64,000 nt of DNA from CAVTLG01 sp963735495 (GCA_963735495.1 CAVTLG010000002.1:310001-374000), one strand, 5' to 3'. Counted from the stretch's first letter, positions 1-9,395 are shown. Program-made: numbers and translations. Notes: generated by a model not told the origin, from the letters alone.

Positions 1-641
1 ATCAGACCCTGTTGCCAGGCCAGCACTGCTGCCTGCGTACGATCCATCAACTGCAATTTGCTTAAAATATTGCTCACATGAACCTTCACGGTTTTTTCGC
101 TAATGGTAAGCTGCTGCCCAATCTCACTGTTTGAGCGACCGACCGCGACATGTCGTAAAACTTCCAATTCGCGTTCACTCAGTTCAGCAAACAGATTGGG
201 CGTGTTATCCTGCTCGCCGCGCCAATCACGCACCAAACGAGAGGCGACACGTGAGTTAAGGACCGTCTCGCTCCTCATGGCTTTGCGAATAACATCCGCC
301 AGTTCACCAGGCTTGATATCCTTCAGGATATACGAAAGCGCACCAACCCTCAGGGCGGGAAAGATATATTCATCGTTATGATGCGAGGTGAGCACGATAA
401 TGTGTGAGAGCGGAGAGATCAATTTTATGCGACGCGTTGCTTCAATCCCACCCATTCCTGGCATCGACAAATCCATTAGCACAACATCTGGATGGAGATC
501 GGCAACCATATCGACGGCCTCTTCTCCTGAACCCGCCTCTCCAACAATCTGAAAATCGGGCTGTATTTCGAGAAAGGCGCGCACTCCCTGCCGCACCAAC
601 GCATGATCGTCCACCACCAAAATCGTAATATGTTCTGGCAT
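1..641 (-). CDS. NarL/LuxR-family response regulator, cut by the left window edge
   Basis: Reading the minus strand from the ATG at 641 gives a protein opening MPEHITILVVDDHALVRQG, the usual start of a receiver domain with its acidic pair. The phospho-acceptor Asp lies in DVVLMDLSMPG and the conserved Lys in YILKDIKPGE. A LuxR-type helix-turn-helix follows (LSERELEVLRHVAVG, then SEKTVKVHV). About 213 codons are visible and no stop is reached, so the last few residues are missing. The ATG overlaps the TGA of the upstream sensor kinase gene by one base, a sign of translational coupling. It is therefore the cognate regulator of that kinase, of the LiaR/NarL type. The DNA targets cannot be read from here. 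Confidence 0.9.
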   Translation of the reverse strand, partial: MPEHITILVVDDHALVRQGVRAFLEIQPDFQIVGEAGSGEEAVDMVADLHPDVVLMDLSMPGMGGIEATRRIKLISPLSHIIVLTSHHNDEYIFPALRVGALSYILKDIKPGELADVIRKAMRSETVLNSRVASRLVRDWRGEQDNTPNLFAELSERELEVLRHVAVGRSNSEIGQQLTISEKTVKVHVSNILSKLQLMDRTQAAVLAWQQGL

Positions 642-2104
642 CAAGCTTTTTCCTTTTCCTCGTCTCTGGTATCCAGCAGGCACACTATTTGTATCGTTGT
701 ACCATTACCTGGTGAACTTTCAACGTTCATATGACCATTCACCGCCTCTATACGCTCCTGCATTGAGAGTAAACCAACACTCTTGCCCCGCTCAGCGTCA
801 ATAGTAAAGCCCTGTCCATTATCAACAATAGTCATCACAAGCTGCTTTTGCGCACAACGCAATGACACCTGAGCACGGGTTGCCTCGCTATGACGCGCAA
901 CATTGGAGAGAGCTTCCTGCGCAATGCGATAATAGGCATCCTCTATCAGCGGCGGAATACCCTGTATCATCTCGATCTGGATGGTGAGTTGGATACTTCT
1001 TTGCTGAGCCCAATCCTTCACATGTTCCTGAAGAGCCTGCGCCAGTCCTTTGCTTTCAAGGACCGCAGGGCGCATCGCGTGGATCATCGTAGTCAATTCC
1101 TGCTGAGTTTGCTGCACCTGTTGCTCAATCAATTCCAAGCGTTTTTTAGCAGCATTCGCATTGATGTCCACTAATTCTTTCGCTGTCGATACTTGCAAAG
1201 AGAGAGCAAAGACCTGCTGCTTCACACTATCGTGCAGTTCACGTGCCAGACGATTGCGTTCCTCCAACATCACTAGCTGCTGCTGTGCCTGAAAAAACTG
1301 CTGTAATTGTCCAGCCATGCCATTGAGTTGCAGCGACACCTGGCTTATTTCATCAGCGCTCGTATCTTTAATTGCCACTGTAAAATTACCCTGGCTCCAT
1401 TGATTGATAACCTCGCTAAGCTTGCTGAAGCGACTGGTGAAGCCGCGTGCGGTAAAAAAGCCAAAAATGGTGCTTACAATGCCCAAAATGACAGAGAAAA
1501 TAAGAGCGACAACGAGTACATCAATGAACGTTGCCAATCCAAAGTTCCCCAGTCCAGCGATTTGAGGATGATCTGCTTTCCAGACCAGTGCTCCGACGAC
1601 ACTGGCATCCTTCGCACGAATCGGCTCAACATCCACAAAGCCCTCATTCACCTTGACGCTCGTGTTTGTGACTTTTCCTCCTGTCAGTGTTGCCTGTAAC
1701 AGGGCATTGGCAGAGGCGGGCAGATGGGTAGCAAGTGTCTCACCAATATGCACAGACTCATCGCCCTGGGAAGCTTCCACCTTTCCTTGCCGATCAACCG
1801 CCACCAGAAAGCCATGGCTGCCCAGAGACGTTGAGGATTGGAAAGACTGCAATAAACTTTGCATACCCTGGCGATCAAATTGGTGGTTCGGTACATACAA
1901 CGCCGCGTTTACAGCAAGTTGCTGGAACTGATACTCATACCCAAGTGATGAGTTAAAGATAGTATTCATTACCCACAAGCTGAATGCCGCCAGGGAGAGC
2001 ATTACCACCAGAAACGTTGCAATGGTAATGAGTGTATAGGATAGCGTAAGCTTCCACGTAAATTTCCTCCATGGGTGGTGCCTGCGCGTCCCTGGTTTCA
2101 TCAT
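641..2104 (-). CDS. Membrane sensor histidine kinase, LiaS/NarX-like (HisKA_3)
   Basis: About 487 residues. An N-terminal membrane segment (LSYTLITIATFLVVMLSLAA) is followed by an extracytoplasmic sensing region of about 150 residues. A second membrane segment (ATFIDVLVVALIFSVILG) leads into a HAMP linker. The dimerisation box has the phospho-acceptor His in RNRLARELHDSVKQQ, typical of the HisKA_3 family, and the C-terminal HATPase has the N box and the G1 motif DNGQGF. The protein should autophosphorylate on an unknown envelope signal and pass phosphate to the regulator encoded directly downstream, whose ATG overlaps this stop. An in-frame TTG exists at 2116, but the ATG at 2104 is better placed behind AGAGGA. 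Confidence 0.9.
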   Translation of the reverse strand: MMKPGTRRHHPWRKFTWKLTLSYTLITIATFLVVMLSLAAFSLWVMNTIFNSSLGYEYQFQQLAVNAALYVPNHQFDRQGMQSLLQSFQSSTSLGSHGFLVAVDRQGKVEASQGDESVHIGETLATHLPASANALLQATLTGGKVTNTSVKVNEGFVDVEPIRAKDASVVGALVWKADHPQIAGLGNFGLATFIDVLVVALIFSVILGIVSTIFGFFTARGFTSRFSKLSEVINQWSQGNFTVAIKDTSADEISQVSLQLNGMAGQLQQFFQAQQQLVMLEERNRLARELHDSVKQQVFALSLQVSTAKELVDINANAAKKRLELIEQQVQQTQQELTTMIHAMRPAVLESKGLAQALQEHVKDWAQQRSIQLTIQIEMIQGIPPLIEDAYYRIAQEALSNVARHSEATRAQVSLRCAQKQLVMTIVDNGQGFTIDAERGKSVGLLSMQERIEAVNGHMNVESSPGNGTTIQIVCLLDTRDEEKEKA

Positions 2105-2433
2105 AAGTCCTCTCAATCTATAACCTCATCGCCAGCAACGATGTGCTGTCAATTTTTTTCTGTGTGATGTGCCGAATACAACACCTATGCTCCATCCTAC
2201 TACATCGAACGAATTAGCTGCAATACAACGTCAGCCTCATGACAGTCACTGGCCCGAAAGAACCGATGGTCAAATTACAGTAGCAAAAAGTATGCGCTAT
2301 CTCTGCACATAGACACAACGTAAAAAGGGCGACCTATAAGCTACGCAGGTTTACAATGGGGGCAGACTGAGATATACTACGCAGGAAATATTCTCTCTCT
2401 ATGCGTATTGGATGTGTCTGGAGGAACCTGTTA
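2105..2433. other. Intergenic region between the divergent kinase and dnaN genes
   Basis: About 330 bases without a convincing gene. It holds the dnaN promoter near its right end. No run of consensus DnaA boxes and no dnaA fragment was seen, so it does not look like a classical dnaA-dnaN origin region. Confidence 0.5.
2350..2378 (+). promoter_or_regulatory. Predicted housekeeping promoter of dnaN-recF
   Basis: The -35 element TTTACA (2350-2355) and -10 element TATACT (2373-2378) are separated by exactly 17 bases. Each is a five-of-six match to the sigma-70/SigA consensus. It sits about 55 bases before the chosen dnaN start. Confidence 0.6.
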
Positions 2434-3567
2434 GTGAAAATTACATGTAAGCAGCAGGATTTGAGCCGTGGGCTTTCAGTGGTAGGCCACGCCGTCTCTA
2501 ATCGTAGCACGCTCCCTATTCTGGCAAATATTTTAATGGCAACCGACCAGGGTCGTTTGAAATTGTCCGCCACAAACCTGGAAATTGGTATTAATTGTTG
2601 GATCGATGCGGAGATCACGGAAGACGGCGCAACGACAGTGCCCGCCAAGACATTTATTGATCTGGTCAGCAGCCTGACACAGGGACAGGTAAGTCTCATC
2701 GTGCCAGAAGATTCGCATACGGTCAATGTGAAGAGCGAGAAGAGCAACGCGACCATTAAAGGTATGGACCCATCTGAATTCCCACTCATTCCCAGTGCCG
2801 AAGGGGATGAGGCACCTATTATTCTGGATACAGCGCAACTGAAGGAAATGATCGCACAGGTTGTATTCGCTGCCGCTGATGAGGACTCCAGGCCAGTCCT
2901 GACAGGCATACTGGTCGAGGTCAATAACGAGAAAGTATCATTTGCCGCCGCCGACTCGTTCCGCCTGGCGCTACGCGTCACAGCACTGAGTGGGCATGAT
3001 GATACGCATAGCTCAATTTTGATCCCCAGTCGCACGCTGTCAGAACTGGGTCGCATCTTGCCGTCAGAAGGCTCCGTGCAAATGGTGGTGACACCTAACC
3101 GCAGCCAGGTGCTCTTCCATACCGATCAGATTGACCTGGTTTCGCGCTTGATAGAAGGCACCTTCCCGAATATCCGCGCGGCCATTCCTAAAGAGTACAC
3201 AACGCGCGCAGTCGTCGAGACGAAAGAACTCGCCGCCGCAGTGAAAACAGTCACGCCATTTGCCCGCGATAACTCAAACATCACGCGCGTCAAGATCAGC
3301 GGCGGCGATGGCACAGAACCAGGCTCGTTGACCATTGAGGCAACGGCTGAAGACGTCGGCAGCAATATTACCACGATCAATGCAGCGGTAGATGGTCCCG
3401 AACAGCAGATTATCTTTAATGTGAAATATCTGGCAGATATTTTGCAGGTCATGGATACACCGGAAGTTGCGCTGGAGTTGACTTCGGCTGCGCGTCCTGG
3501 TGTGGTAAAACCGGTCAGCGCCGCTGATTACACTTATGTGATTATGCCAATGAGCAGTAATCGCTAA
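2434..3567 (+). CDS. dnaN: DNA polymerase III sliding clamp beta subunit
   Basis: The product (377 residues from GTG 2434) is the ring-shaped clamp that tethers the replicative polymerase to DNA. It starts MKITCKQQDLSRGLSVVG and shows the family's RSTLPILANIL and LSATNLEIGI segments, the three-domain length, and the C-terminal end VIMPMSSNR, close to the usual MPMR-type ending. An in-frame ATG at 2401 would add 11 atypical residues. The GTG at 2434 is preceded by GGAGG at a spacing of 9 and begins exactly where homologues do, so it is preferred. recF follows after about 40 bases, so the two are probably co-transcribed. dnaA is not adjacent. Confidence 0.95.
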   Translation: MKITCKQQDLSRGLSVVGHAVSNRSTLPILANILMATDQGRLKLSATNLEIGINCWIDAEITEDGATTVPAKTFIDLVSSLTQGQVSLIVPEDSHTVNVKSEKSNATIKGMDPSEFPLIPSAEGDEAPIILDTAQLKEMIAQVVFAAADEDSRPVLTGILVEVNNEKVSFAAADSFRLALRVTALSGHDDTHSSILIPSRTLSELGRILPSEGSVQMVVTPNRSQVLFHTDQIDLVSRLIEGTFPNIRAAIPKEYTTRAVVETKELAAAVKTVTPFARDNSNITRVKISGGDGTEPGSLTIEATAEDVGSNITTINAAVDGPEQQIIFNVKYLADILQVMDTPEVALELTSAARPGVVKPVSAADYTYVIMPMSSNR

Positions 3568-3610
3568 CGATAAGCAAAAGGACCTGCGGCCTCTTTTTTG
3601 AGAGGATAAT

Positions 3611-4805
3611 ATGTATCTTTCGCAGCTTACGCTGAGCAATTTTCGCAATTACAAGCAGCTAGAACTGCAGTTGGGACCAGGACTCTTCTTGCTCCACGGC
3701 GATAATGCTCAAGGTAAGACGAATCTGCTCGAAAGCTGTAGGCATGCTGGCAACAGCAACCTCCTTCCACGCATCTAATGACCGTGAGGTGGTCAACTGG
3801 TTTGCTCCTGAGCACATTGCACACCTCACGGGAACGGTCAAGCGGCACGACGATGATGTGCAAATAGACATGACGATCTTTGACCCGACTCCTCCAACGA
3901 TCACCTATGGCAACGTCCCGGCTCCCTCGTCACCTGCCTTTGAATTACCAGCGAATGCACCGCGCAAACGCTTCAAAATCAATGGCGCGCCGAAAAGGAC
4001 CATAGATTTGATTGGTCAAATGAAGGTCGTGCAATTTGCTCCCACTGACTTGCATCTCGTTGACGGGCCACCCGAAGAACGTCGGCGCTTTCTGGATCGC
4101 GCACTCTGCCAGCTTAATCCACGCTACTGCCAGGCCCTGACGAAATACCGCAAGGTCGTCACGCAAAGATCAGCACTGCTCAAACGCATCCGCGATAATC
4201 AGGAAGGTCCTGACATGCTGCACTACGTAGATGAGCAATTGACGGCGCTCGCCAGCCAGGTCGTTTATGAGCGCGTACAGATGATAGATGCGTTAAATCA
4301 GCCAGCTAACGAGTTTCAACAAACGATCAGCGGAGGACGCGAACAACTGCACATTGTCTATCGGCCTTCGTTCAAGGTGGATGCACAGTGGACAACGCAG
4401 GAAGCAAGTCAACATTACCAGACTCAGTTGCACGAAGCGCGTAAAAGAGAGCTTCAGTTAGGTGTCTGCCTGCTGGGTCCACACCGCGACGACCTCGAAT
4501 TTATGGTAAATGGCGTGAATATGCTCACCTATGGCTCACGCGGCCAGCAACGGACTGCAGCGCTGGCCACAAAATTGGCGGAATTGGCCTTCATGCGCAA
4601 TAGTATCGGAGACGAACCAGTTTTGCTACTCGATGATGTGTTTAGTGAGCTGGATCATGCCAGGCGGGAATATTTATTACAGCAGGTGGCACAGCACGAG
4701 CAGGTGATGCTGACAGGTGCTGACCTGACAGGCTTTCCCGCTACAATTATGCAGCAAGCCCACATTTATCAGGTCGTAGATGGCACACTAGCAATGCATA
4801 GGTAA
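3611..4805 (+). pseudogene. recF: RecF recombination/repair ATPase with an apparent one-base frameshift
   Basis: The reading frame starts at ATG 3611 (MYLSQLTLSNFRNYKQLEL) and shows the RecF Walker A region GDNAQGKTNLLE. It then meets an extra A in the run at 3732-3734 and terminates at TAA 3776. Removing one A restores LLEAVGMLATATSFHAS, as expected for RecF, and joins the frame that runs to 4805. The rest is normal: Arg/Lys-rich middle, an ABC-type signature zone near GSRGQQRTAALATK, and Walker B LLLDDVFSELD. RecF loads RecA at gaps and normally follows dnaN, as here. All domains are otherwise intact, so a sequencing or assembly error is as likely as a true lesion. Expressed as written, only a 55-residue stub or an N-terminally truncated protein would form. 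Confidence 0.85.
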
Positions 4806-4815
4806 GCTCGCCATA

Positions 4816-4835
4816 GACTCCAATCACGTGGAGTC
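4816..4835. terminator. Short hairpin between convergent genes
   Basis: GACTCCA and TGGAGTC form a 7-bp stem with a 6-base loop, exactly where recF (plus) and the DUF4129 gene (minus) converge. It lacks a clear T-run, so a terminator role is only likely by position. Confidence 0.35.
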
Positions 4836-6383
4836 ATGCTGCGCTTTTTGCTGCAATGCCAGCCAGTTCTGCTGCATACGCAGCACTTCAGCCTCATCAG
4901 GAAGAGTATCACCATAACGCATAGTAGAGTATACCTCTGTTATAGCCTGCAATTCTGGCTCGGCATGCGCAAAGGGTTTGTCTAAGCGCTGCTCAAACTC
5001 ATAAGGTGTCTCATACTTTCTGCGTGCATAACCACGATTGGCTGACCACTTGAGGAATGCCTGATACATTTCACGAATACTGCGAGCCAGTGGTGAAATT
5101 GCCATATCACTGGCTCTATCAATAGTCTTAGAGCGTTGAGGGGTCGTGCGGCGCAAAATACGCTGCCATAAAGCGAACCAGAACGCTTTCAGTTGTGTCC
5201 AGAAAAGGTCACGCGACCACAAACTCTCATGCGTATCTTCAGCAGGACTATCCAGGAGTGTCCGTCGCAGTTGGCGCTTACGCAGGTACGACCAGATCAA
5301 GTAGGTAAACAAGGCAATCAGGAAGAGGGGTAAGGCAAATTTCAGCACAGATTCAATAGAGGTGATAGCTGGTGAAATAGCATTGGATGAGGGTTTAAGA
5401 TTGGCCTTTGGAATGTTGGGAGTTTTTGTCTTCGTTGGTTGCCGTTGAGCATATAACGCAGCGAATAACGAGAAAATTGGTGCGAGTAAAAAGGCCAGCA
5501 CAGCAGCCAGGATTTGCATAAACCAGTCATAAGCCTGACCAATAGGCGTTAAAGCACGTAACAGCAACGCCAGAAAGGCCGGGTTGGCAATGAGCGCTAA
5601 CAGCAACGTTACCAGGATCAGGAAAATACACAACGTGCCCAGCGCGATGAAAAGCGAGGTTTCCTGAGCACGGATATCAAATTGCTGTCCTCTCAGGTGC
5701 GTCTGCCGCAGCAATGATAGATGCGCCAGCGCGCGGGTGCAGAGCGCTAGAGCAAAGAAAAGCGGAATGAGGACCAGAACTTGTAAAACGTAAACGTGTG
5801 CGACCGACACAACCGTTTGCAGCAAACTAACGGCTATAAATATGCCCAGGCCAAGCAACATGACCCGCGAGACATTGCTCGGCTCTATAGCATTGCGCGC
5901 GATGCGTAACCCGCGCCAACAAAAATAGACAGCAAGCAGCACAATAGCCATGATATGATACGCATCAGGTGCCAGCAATAGCAAGCTATTGAGCATTGAT
6001 ACAAGCCAGAGCGGATTGAAAAGTGACAGTGTTGGCGCGTACATAGTAGACCAGATGATAAACAATATGACACATGCCAGCGCAATGAACAGGCTTGAAG
6101 AGCGAGCTTTCGCAGTCGAAGTACTGGCCCTCTGAAGAGATGACATGCCTGGCTGACGCATTGCCAGCCAGCAACTACCAACCATCAAGAGTAATGGTGC
6201 CCAGAGTGGGAACAATAATCCACTCAGCGGGAAAAAGTGGACGCTTGCCAGAGCAATCAATATAGCATCTACCCAGCACGTCTCCAGAGCCGCGAAAAAA
6301 ATAGGTAGCAGGCGCTCGCTCCTACTCCGCACCGCAGATGGCTGAACAGTATTTGAAGGCGATGGTCCGGGTGAGGTGTCCAT
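4824..6383 (-). CDS. Polytopic membrane protein with C-terminal DUF4129 domain
   Basis: About 519 residues with eight or so hydrophobic segments in the N-terminal two thirds. A final membrane segment near FALPLFLIALFTYLIW is followed by a soluble tail. That tail has the DUF4129 pattern: SIREMYQAFLKWSANRGYAR, then ETPYEFEQRL, then ITEVYSTMRYGD. DUF4129 proteins often accompany transglutaminase-like or MoxR/DUF58 membrane systems, but none of those partners is adjacent, so the function is unknown. The ATG at 6383 has AAAGG upstream and is preferred to an in-frame GTG at 6407. The gene converges on recF. Confidence 0.75.
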   Translation of the reverse strand: MDTSPGPSPSNTVQPSAVRSRSERLLPIFFAALETCWVDAILIALASVHFFPLSGLLFPLWAPLLLMVGSCWLAMRQPGMSSLQRASTSTAKARSSSLFIALACVILFIIWSTMYAPTLSLFNPLWLVSMLNSLLLLAPDAYHIMAIVLLAVYFCWRGLRIARNAIEPSNVSRVMLLGLGIFIAVSLLQTVVSVAHVYVLQVLVLIPLFFALALCTRALAHLSLLRQTHLRGQQFDIRAQETSLFIALGTLCIFLILVTLLLALIANPAFLALLLRALTPIGQAYDWFMQILAAVLAFLLAPIFSLFAALYAQRQPTKTKTPNIPKANLKPSSNAISPAITSIESVLKFALPLFLIALFTYLIWSYLRKRQLRRTLLDSPAEDTHESLWSRDLFWTQLKAFWFALWQRILRRTTPQRSKTIDRASDMAISPLARSIREMYQAFLKWSANRGYARRKYETPYEFEQRLDKPFAHAEPELQAITEVYSTMRYGDTLPDEAEVLRMQQNWLALQQKAQHDST

Positions 6384-6746
6384 ACCTGCAACCTTTCTTG
6401 CACGCACAGGACGACAACGTTAACTGCGTAAATTGTATGTCTGCCCATTGCGCTTGTCAACAGAGCAGCATTGCTTATATGTTTCTATACTTGCCTGGCG
6501 CAGAGGTAGGATTGATACGCTCTCCTACAAGCAGGACCGTCATCGATCTGTCCCTGAAGAGGGATAGCTTCTTGCACCTACTTCTGGTAATATCATGAAG
6601 GGAATTGCTATTTTTTCTGATGGGGACGGTTTCCCACTGATCGATTTATCCTGGACGGTACCCCTTGTTCGGTCGGATCGACGAGCTATCTATTTGCCCA
6701 TTCAGATCGGAGTGATGGCTCTCACTTTTCCGCACCGTGGCCTTTT
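6384..6746. other. Intergenic region between divergent genes
   Basis: About 360 bases separating the DUF4129 gene from the Ser/Thr kinase gene. Short open frames exist on the plus strand but lack ribosome binding sites and recognisable sequence. The region presumably holds both promoters; no strong -35/-10 pair was identified. Confidence 0.4.
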
Positions 6747-8747
6747 ATGCAACGTAATGAAAGTAATAATGGCCAAATGAACAACTATATAGGCAAGAAG
6801 CTAGGCAACTATCGGATCTGCCGCTTGTTGGGACAAGGAGGCTTCGCCGAAGTCTATTTAGGTGAACACCTCTACCTTAAAACGCTAGCCGCAGTCAAAG
6901 TATTACACGCTCGTCTGTCAGACACAGCGCGCGACCACTTCCTTACAGAGGCTCGTACTATCGCGCATATCGAGCATCTTAATATCGTCCCTGTATTGGA
7001 GTTCGGGATGGAGGGTGATACACCCTACATCGTAATGAGCTATATATCAGATGGCACAGTAAAAACGCGCTATCCAGACGGTACACAAGTACAACTGCCA
7101 ATCGTCATAAACCATACCAAGCAACTTGCAAGCGCATTACAGCATGCCCACACGAATAACCTGCTGCATCGAGATGTAAAGCCTGAAAATATTTTGTTGA
7201 GATATAATGGACAAGTGCTATTGAGCGATTTTGGACTGACAAGCATATCCCAAACGCCTCACAAGCAGAGGCAGCACAAAGATGGAACCACACGCTACAT
7301 GGCACCCGAACAGCTTCAAGGAAAACCTGACAAAGCAAGCGATCAATATGCGCTTGGCATTATCGTTTATGAATGGCTATGCGGACAACAACCTTTTAAC
7401 GGCAATGACCAGGAGGTCGCTCAACAACACTTAGATACACCTCCACCATCCTTGCGTAAATTACTACCTGCATTGCCCATTACACTCGAGCAAGCTGTGA
7501 TGAAAGCGCTTGCCAAAGATCCACAGCAACGTTTTCCATCTGTACAGGATTTTGCCCAGACCCTGGAACAGGTATATTATGTAAACGAAAGACTTGTACC
7601 TACTGTTATTCCCGCACCTCAGAACAGCTTCGTAAAGATAACGCCAGGTCCAGTCAACAACGCTGCCCCAGTGCTAGCGTCGTCTGCTGCCCACGACAGT
7701 ATTGCAGCCATGAGTCTTAACAGCAAAGAGAACATTCATATACCAGCAAATCAGACAACTCATACGCCAGTGACTATTATAGAGGAAATTCCAGTTATAG
7801 ATAAAGCAATAAAGAAACAATCTATTATTGCCATAGACAAGGACAGCAATACTGAGCAAGAGATGCACCAGGAGGTACAAAAAGAGCGCGACACAGCTGC
7901 TCTTCTATCAGCAGACGCGCCAGGACGCCACACAACAGCACAACTTCCCGCAGCGACACGCCAGAACGCCATGTATCCCCCCTTAACCAGCAGACGCAGC
8001 ATGGAAACACCGGCAGTGAGTATAGCGGCGCTAAAGGGATCATTAGACAATGATGAAACACACATCTCAAGACGCACCATGGCAGCCAGTATGCTTGGTA
8101 TGGCAGTGCTTGGCGGCGGCATATTCTGGTTTCTCCACGAGCAGTTTAGCACACCATCCCCGTCGGCTATAGCAGGACAAGCACAGGGTACAACAGCCGG
8201 CTTCAAAGCCGCGCGTCCAACAGCAACACCCACAGCGCGAGCGACCAGCGTCCCCAAAAAGTCAACGAAAACTCCATCACATGCATCCTCCGTCACCGCA
8301 CAAAAGCCGCACAATACAACTTCAGTACCAGAAACAGTACCGACACCACAACCAACAGCCGCCCCCCCCAAGGCTCAGCCAACTCCTACGGCGACCAGCC
8401 AGCCTACGCCTCAACCTACGGCACCGCCAGCACCTTTACAAGTAAACATTGTGGCCGCCCCTGCCCTGGTCATAAACCAGGCCAGTTATAACGTGACAGT
8501 TTCCACCGGGAGAGTCGGGGTAACGGTCGCGCTTACGGTCAACTATACAGGGACACAGCATGCACAAACAGTAGGACCACTGCTGACTGACAACAACGGA
8601 GGGGCAAATTTTAACTGGTACGTCAATACGGGCAGAACATTCAGCCGGAATATTACCGCAGAACTGGTTGCTACAGCGACTGCTCAGCAACAGCATGCCA
8701 GTTCAACAACGCTTTCAATACCCGTGCTCACACGGTTCGGAGGGTAA
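6747..8747 (+). CDS. Membrane-anchored Ser/Thr protein kinase with extracellular beta-domain
   Basis: 666 residues. The Hanks-type kinase domain covers about residues 20-285: glycine loop LLGQGGFAEVYLG, ATP Lys in AAVKVL, catalytic loop HRDVKPENIL, DFG in SDFGLTS, and APEQ. A long polar linker follows. A membrane segment (SMLGMAVLGGGIFWFLH, near residue 460) leads to a Thr/Pro/Ala-rich stalk and a C-terminal, probably Ig-like, domain of about 80 residues. This layout suggests a receptor kinase with its sensor outside the cell. No cognate phosphatase is adjacent. Start choice is uncertain: ATG 6747 is the longest, and ATG 6777 (MNNYIGKKLG) is closer to the domain; neither has a strong Shine-Dalgarno. 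Confidence 0.88.
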   Translation: MQRNESNNGQMNNYIGKKLGNYRICRLLGQGGFAEVYLGEHLYLKTLAAVKVLHARLSDTARDHFLTEARTIAHIEHLNIVPVLEFGMEGDTPYIVMSYISDGTVKTRYPDGTQVQLPIVINHTKQLASALQHAHTNNLLHRDVKPENILLRYNGQVLLSDFGLTSISQTPHKQRQHKDGTTRYMAPEQLQGKPDKASDQYALGIIVYEWLCGQQPFNGNDQEVAQQHLDTPPPSLRKLLPALPITLEQAVMKALAKDPQQRFPSVQDFAQTLEQVYYVNERLVPTVIPAPQNSFVKITPGPVNNAAPVLASSAAHDSIAAMSLNSKENIHIPANQTTHTPVTIIEEIPVIDKAIKKQSIIAIDKDSNTEQEMHQEVQKERDTAALLSADAPGRHTTAQLPAATRQNAMYPPLTSRRSMETPAVSIAALKGSLDNDETHISRRTMAASMLGMAVLGGGIFWFLHEQFSTPSPSAIAGQAQGTTAGFKAARPTATPTARATSVPKKSTKTPSHASSVTAQKPHNTTSVPETVPTPQPTAAPPKAQPTPTATSQPTPQPTAPPAPLQVNIVAAPALVINQASYNVTVSTGRVGVTVALTVNYTGTQHAQTVGPLLTDNNGGANFNWYVNTGRTFSRNITAELVATATAQQQHASSTTLSIPVLTRFGG

Positions 8748-8764
8748 CAGGTAGCTGGGAGGGA

Positions 8765-8813
8765 GACTTATCCACATATATCCATAGTTCTCCACAATAT
8801 ATGTGGATAAGTC
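8765..8813. promoter_or_regulatory. Perfect palindrome with two consensus DnaA boxes
   Basis: A 17-bp arm (8765-8781) is repeated perfectly in inverted orientation at 8797-8813 around a 15-base centre. Each arm holds a perfect DnaA box TTATCCACA (8768-8776, and its complement at 8802-8810). A third, one-mismatch box TTCTCCACA lies in the centre at 8788-8796. It sits 17 bases after the kinase stop and about 6 kb from dnaN. It could bind DnaA, for origin function, titration or regulation. As RNA it could also form a stem that ends kinase transcription, although no T-run follows. Confidence 0.7.
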
Positions 8814-8942
8814 AAGGAGATTGGGGAAAAGTACTATGAATTGCTAGCCGGGCCGCTTCGCCTTAACATCTGGTAAAAAAGGCAGCGCCTGAGCTACTTA
8901 CGCTAGCACGGTCCAGATGCTCCTATCACCTTTTTTGAGATC

Positions 8943-9116
8943 CTAATCCTGTATCACGCGATGGGAATTTTCCAACTTCTCGTGCCCGGCAGCTTCCAAC
9001 TCGTTGTCAGTTCGGAAACCACATTTCTGGCAATGATAGCTACGACGCGACCCAGTTAAGAGCACGAAAATGAGAAAGATGCCTCCGAACACTGCGACGA
9101 CATAGAATACTTCCAT
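8943..9116 (-). CDS. Small single-pass membrane protein with a Cys2His2-like motif
   Basis: 57 residues. One N-terminal membrane helix (VAVFGGIFLIFVLLTG) is followed by a basic stop-transfer turn and a short cytoplasmic tail. The tail contains C-x2-C (CQKCGF) and two His spaced like a zinc-finger pair (AAGHEKLENSH). The start is the ATG at 9116, because AAGGAGG ends 5 bases upstream; a longer frame from 9131 would place that site inside the coding region. The function is not recognised. Zinc binding is inferred from the Cys/His spacing only. Confidence 0.6.
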   Translation of the reverse strand: MEVFYVVAVFGGIFLIFVLLTGSRRSYHCQKCGFRTDNELEAAGHEKLENSHRVIQD

Positions 9117-9395
9117 GATTTCCTCCTTCATACAGAAAATGCACTCCGAGTACTATCTCTATAGACGGAATAGAATGGATGTAATAAAAAATTTTGAGAG
9201 AAGTACTAGGGAGGGAGAGATATAAAGGGAAGAGTTGTTTTTGGCTGATTGCTTAGAAGCAAAGAAACAACGACATAAAAGATATTTCCAGGCGAAGAAA
9301 ACATCCTTTATGCCGGATTATAAGTAGCAAAAGAGTTCGCGGCCCAGGCTTGTGGAGATCTCCCAGGCACGGTCACGTCTCTAACCAATCGTCGA

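Noticed and set aside
2105..2433. Region before dnaN considered as oriC
   Set aside because: No consensus DnaA boxes and no dnaA were seen; only a promoter was found.
2334..3056. 240-codon open frame on the minus strand
   Set aside because: It lies antisense to dnaN, has no ribosome binding site and reads as low-similarity Ser/Arg-rich text. dnaN is certain.
6595..6780. 61-codon plus-strand frame before the first kinase
   Set aside because: It overlaps the kinase start, lacks a ribosome binding site, and its sequence shows no domain.
7760..8371. 203-codon open frame on the minus strand
   Set aside because: Antisense to the Thr/Pro-rich linker of the first Ser/Thr kinase. Its Val/Gly-rich composition is the mirror of that linker.
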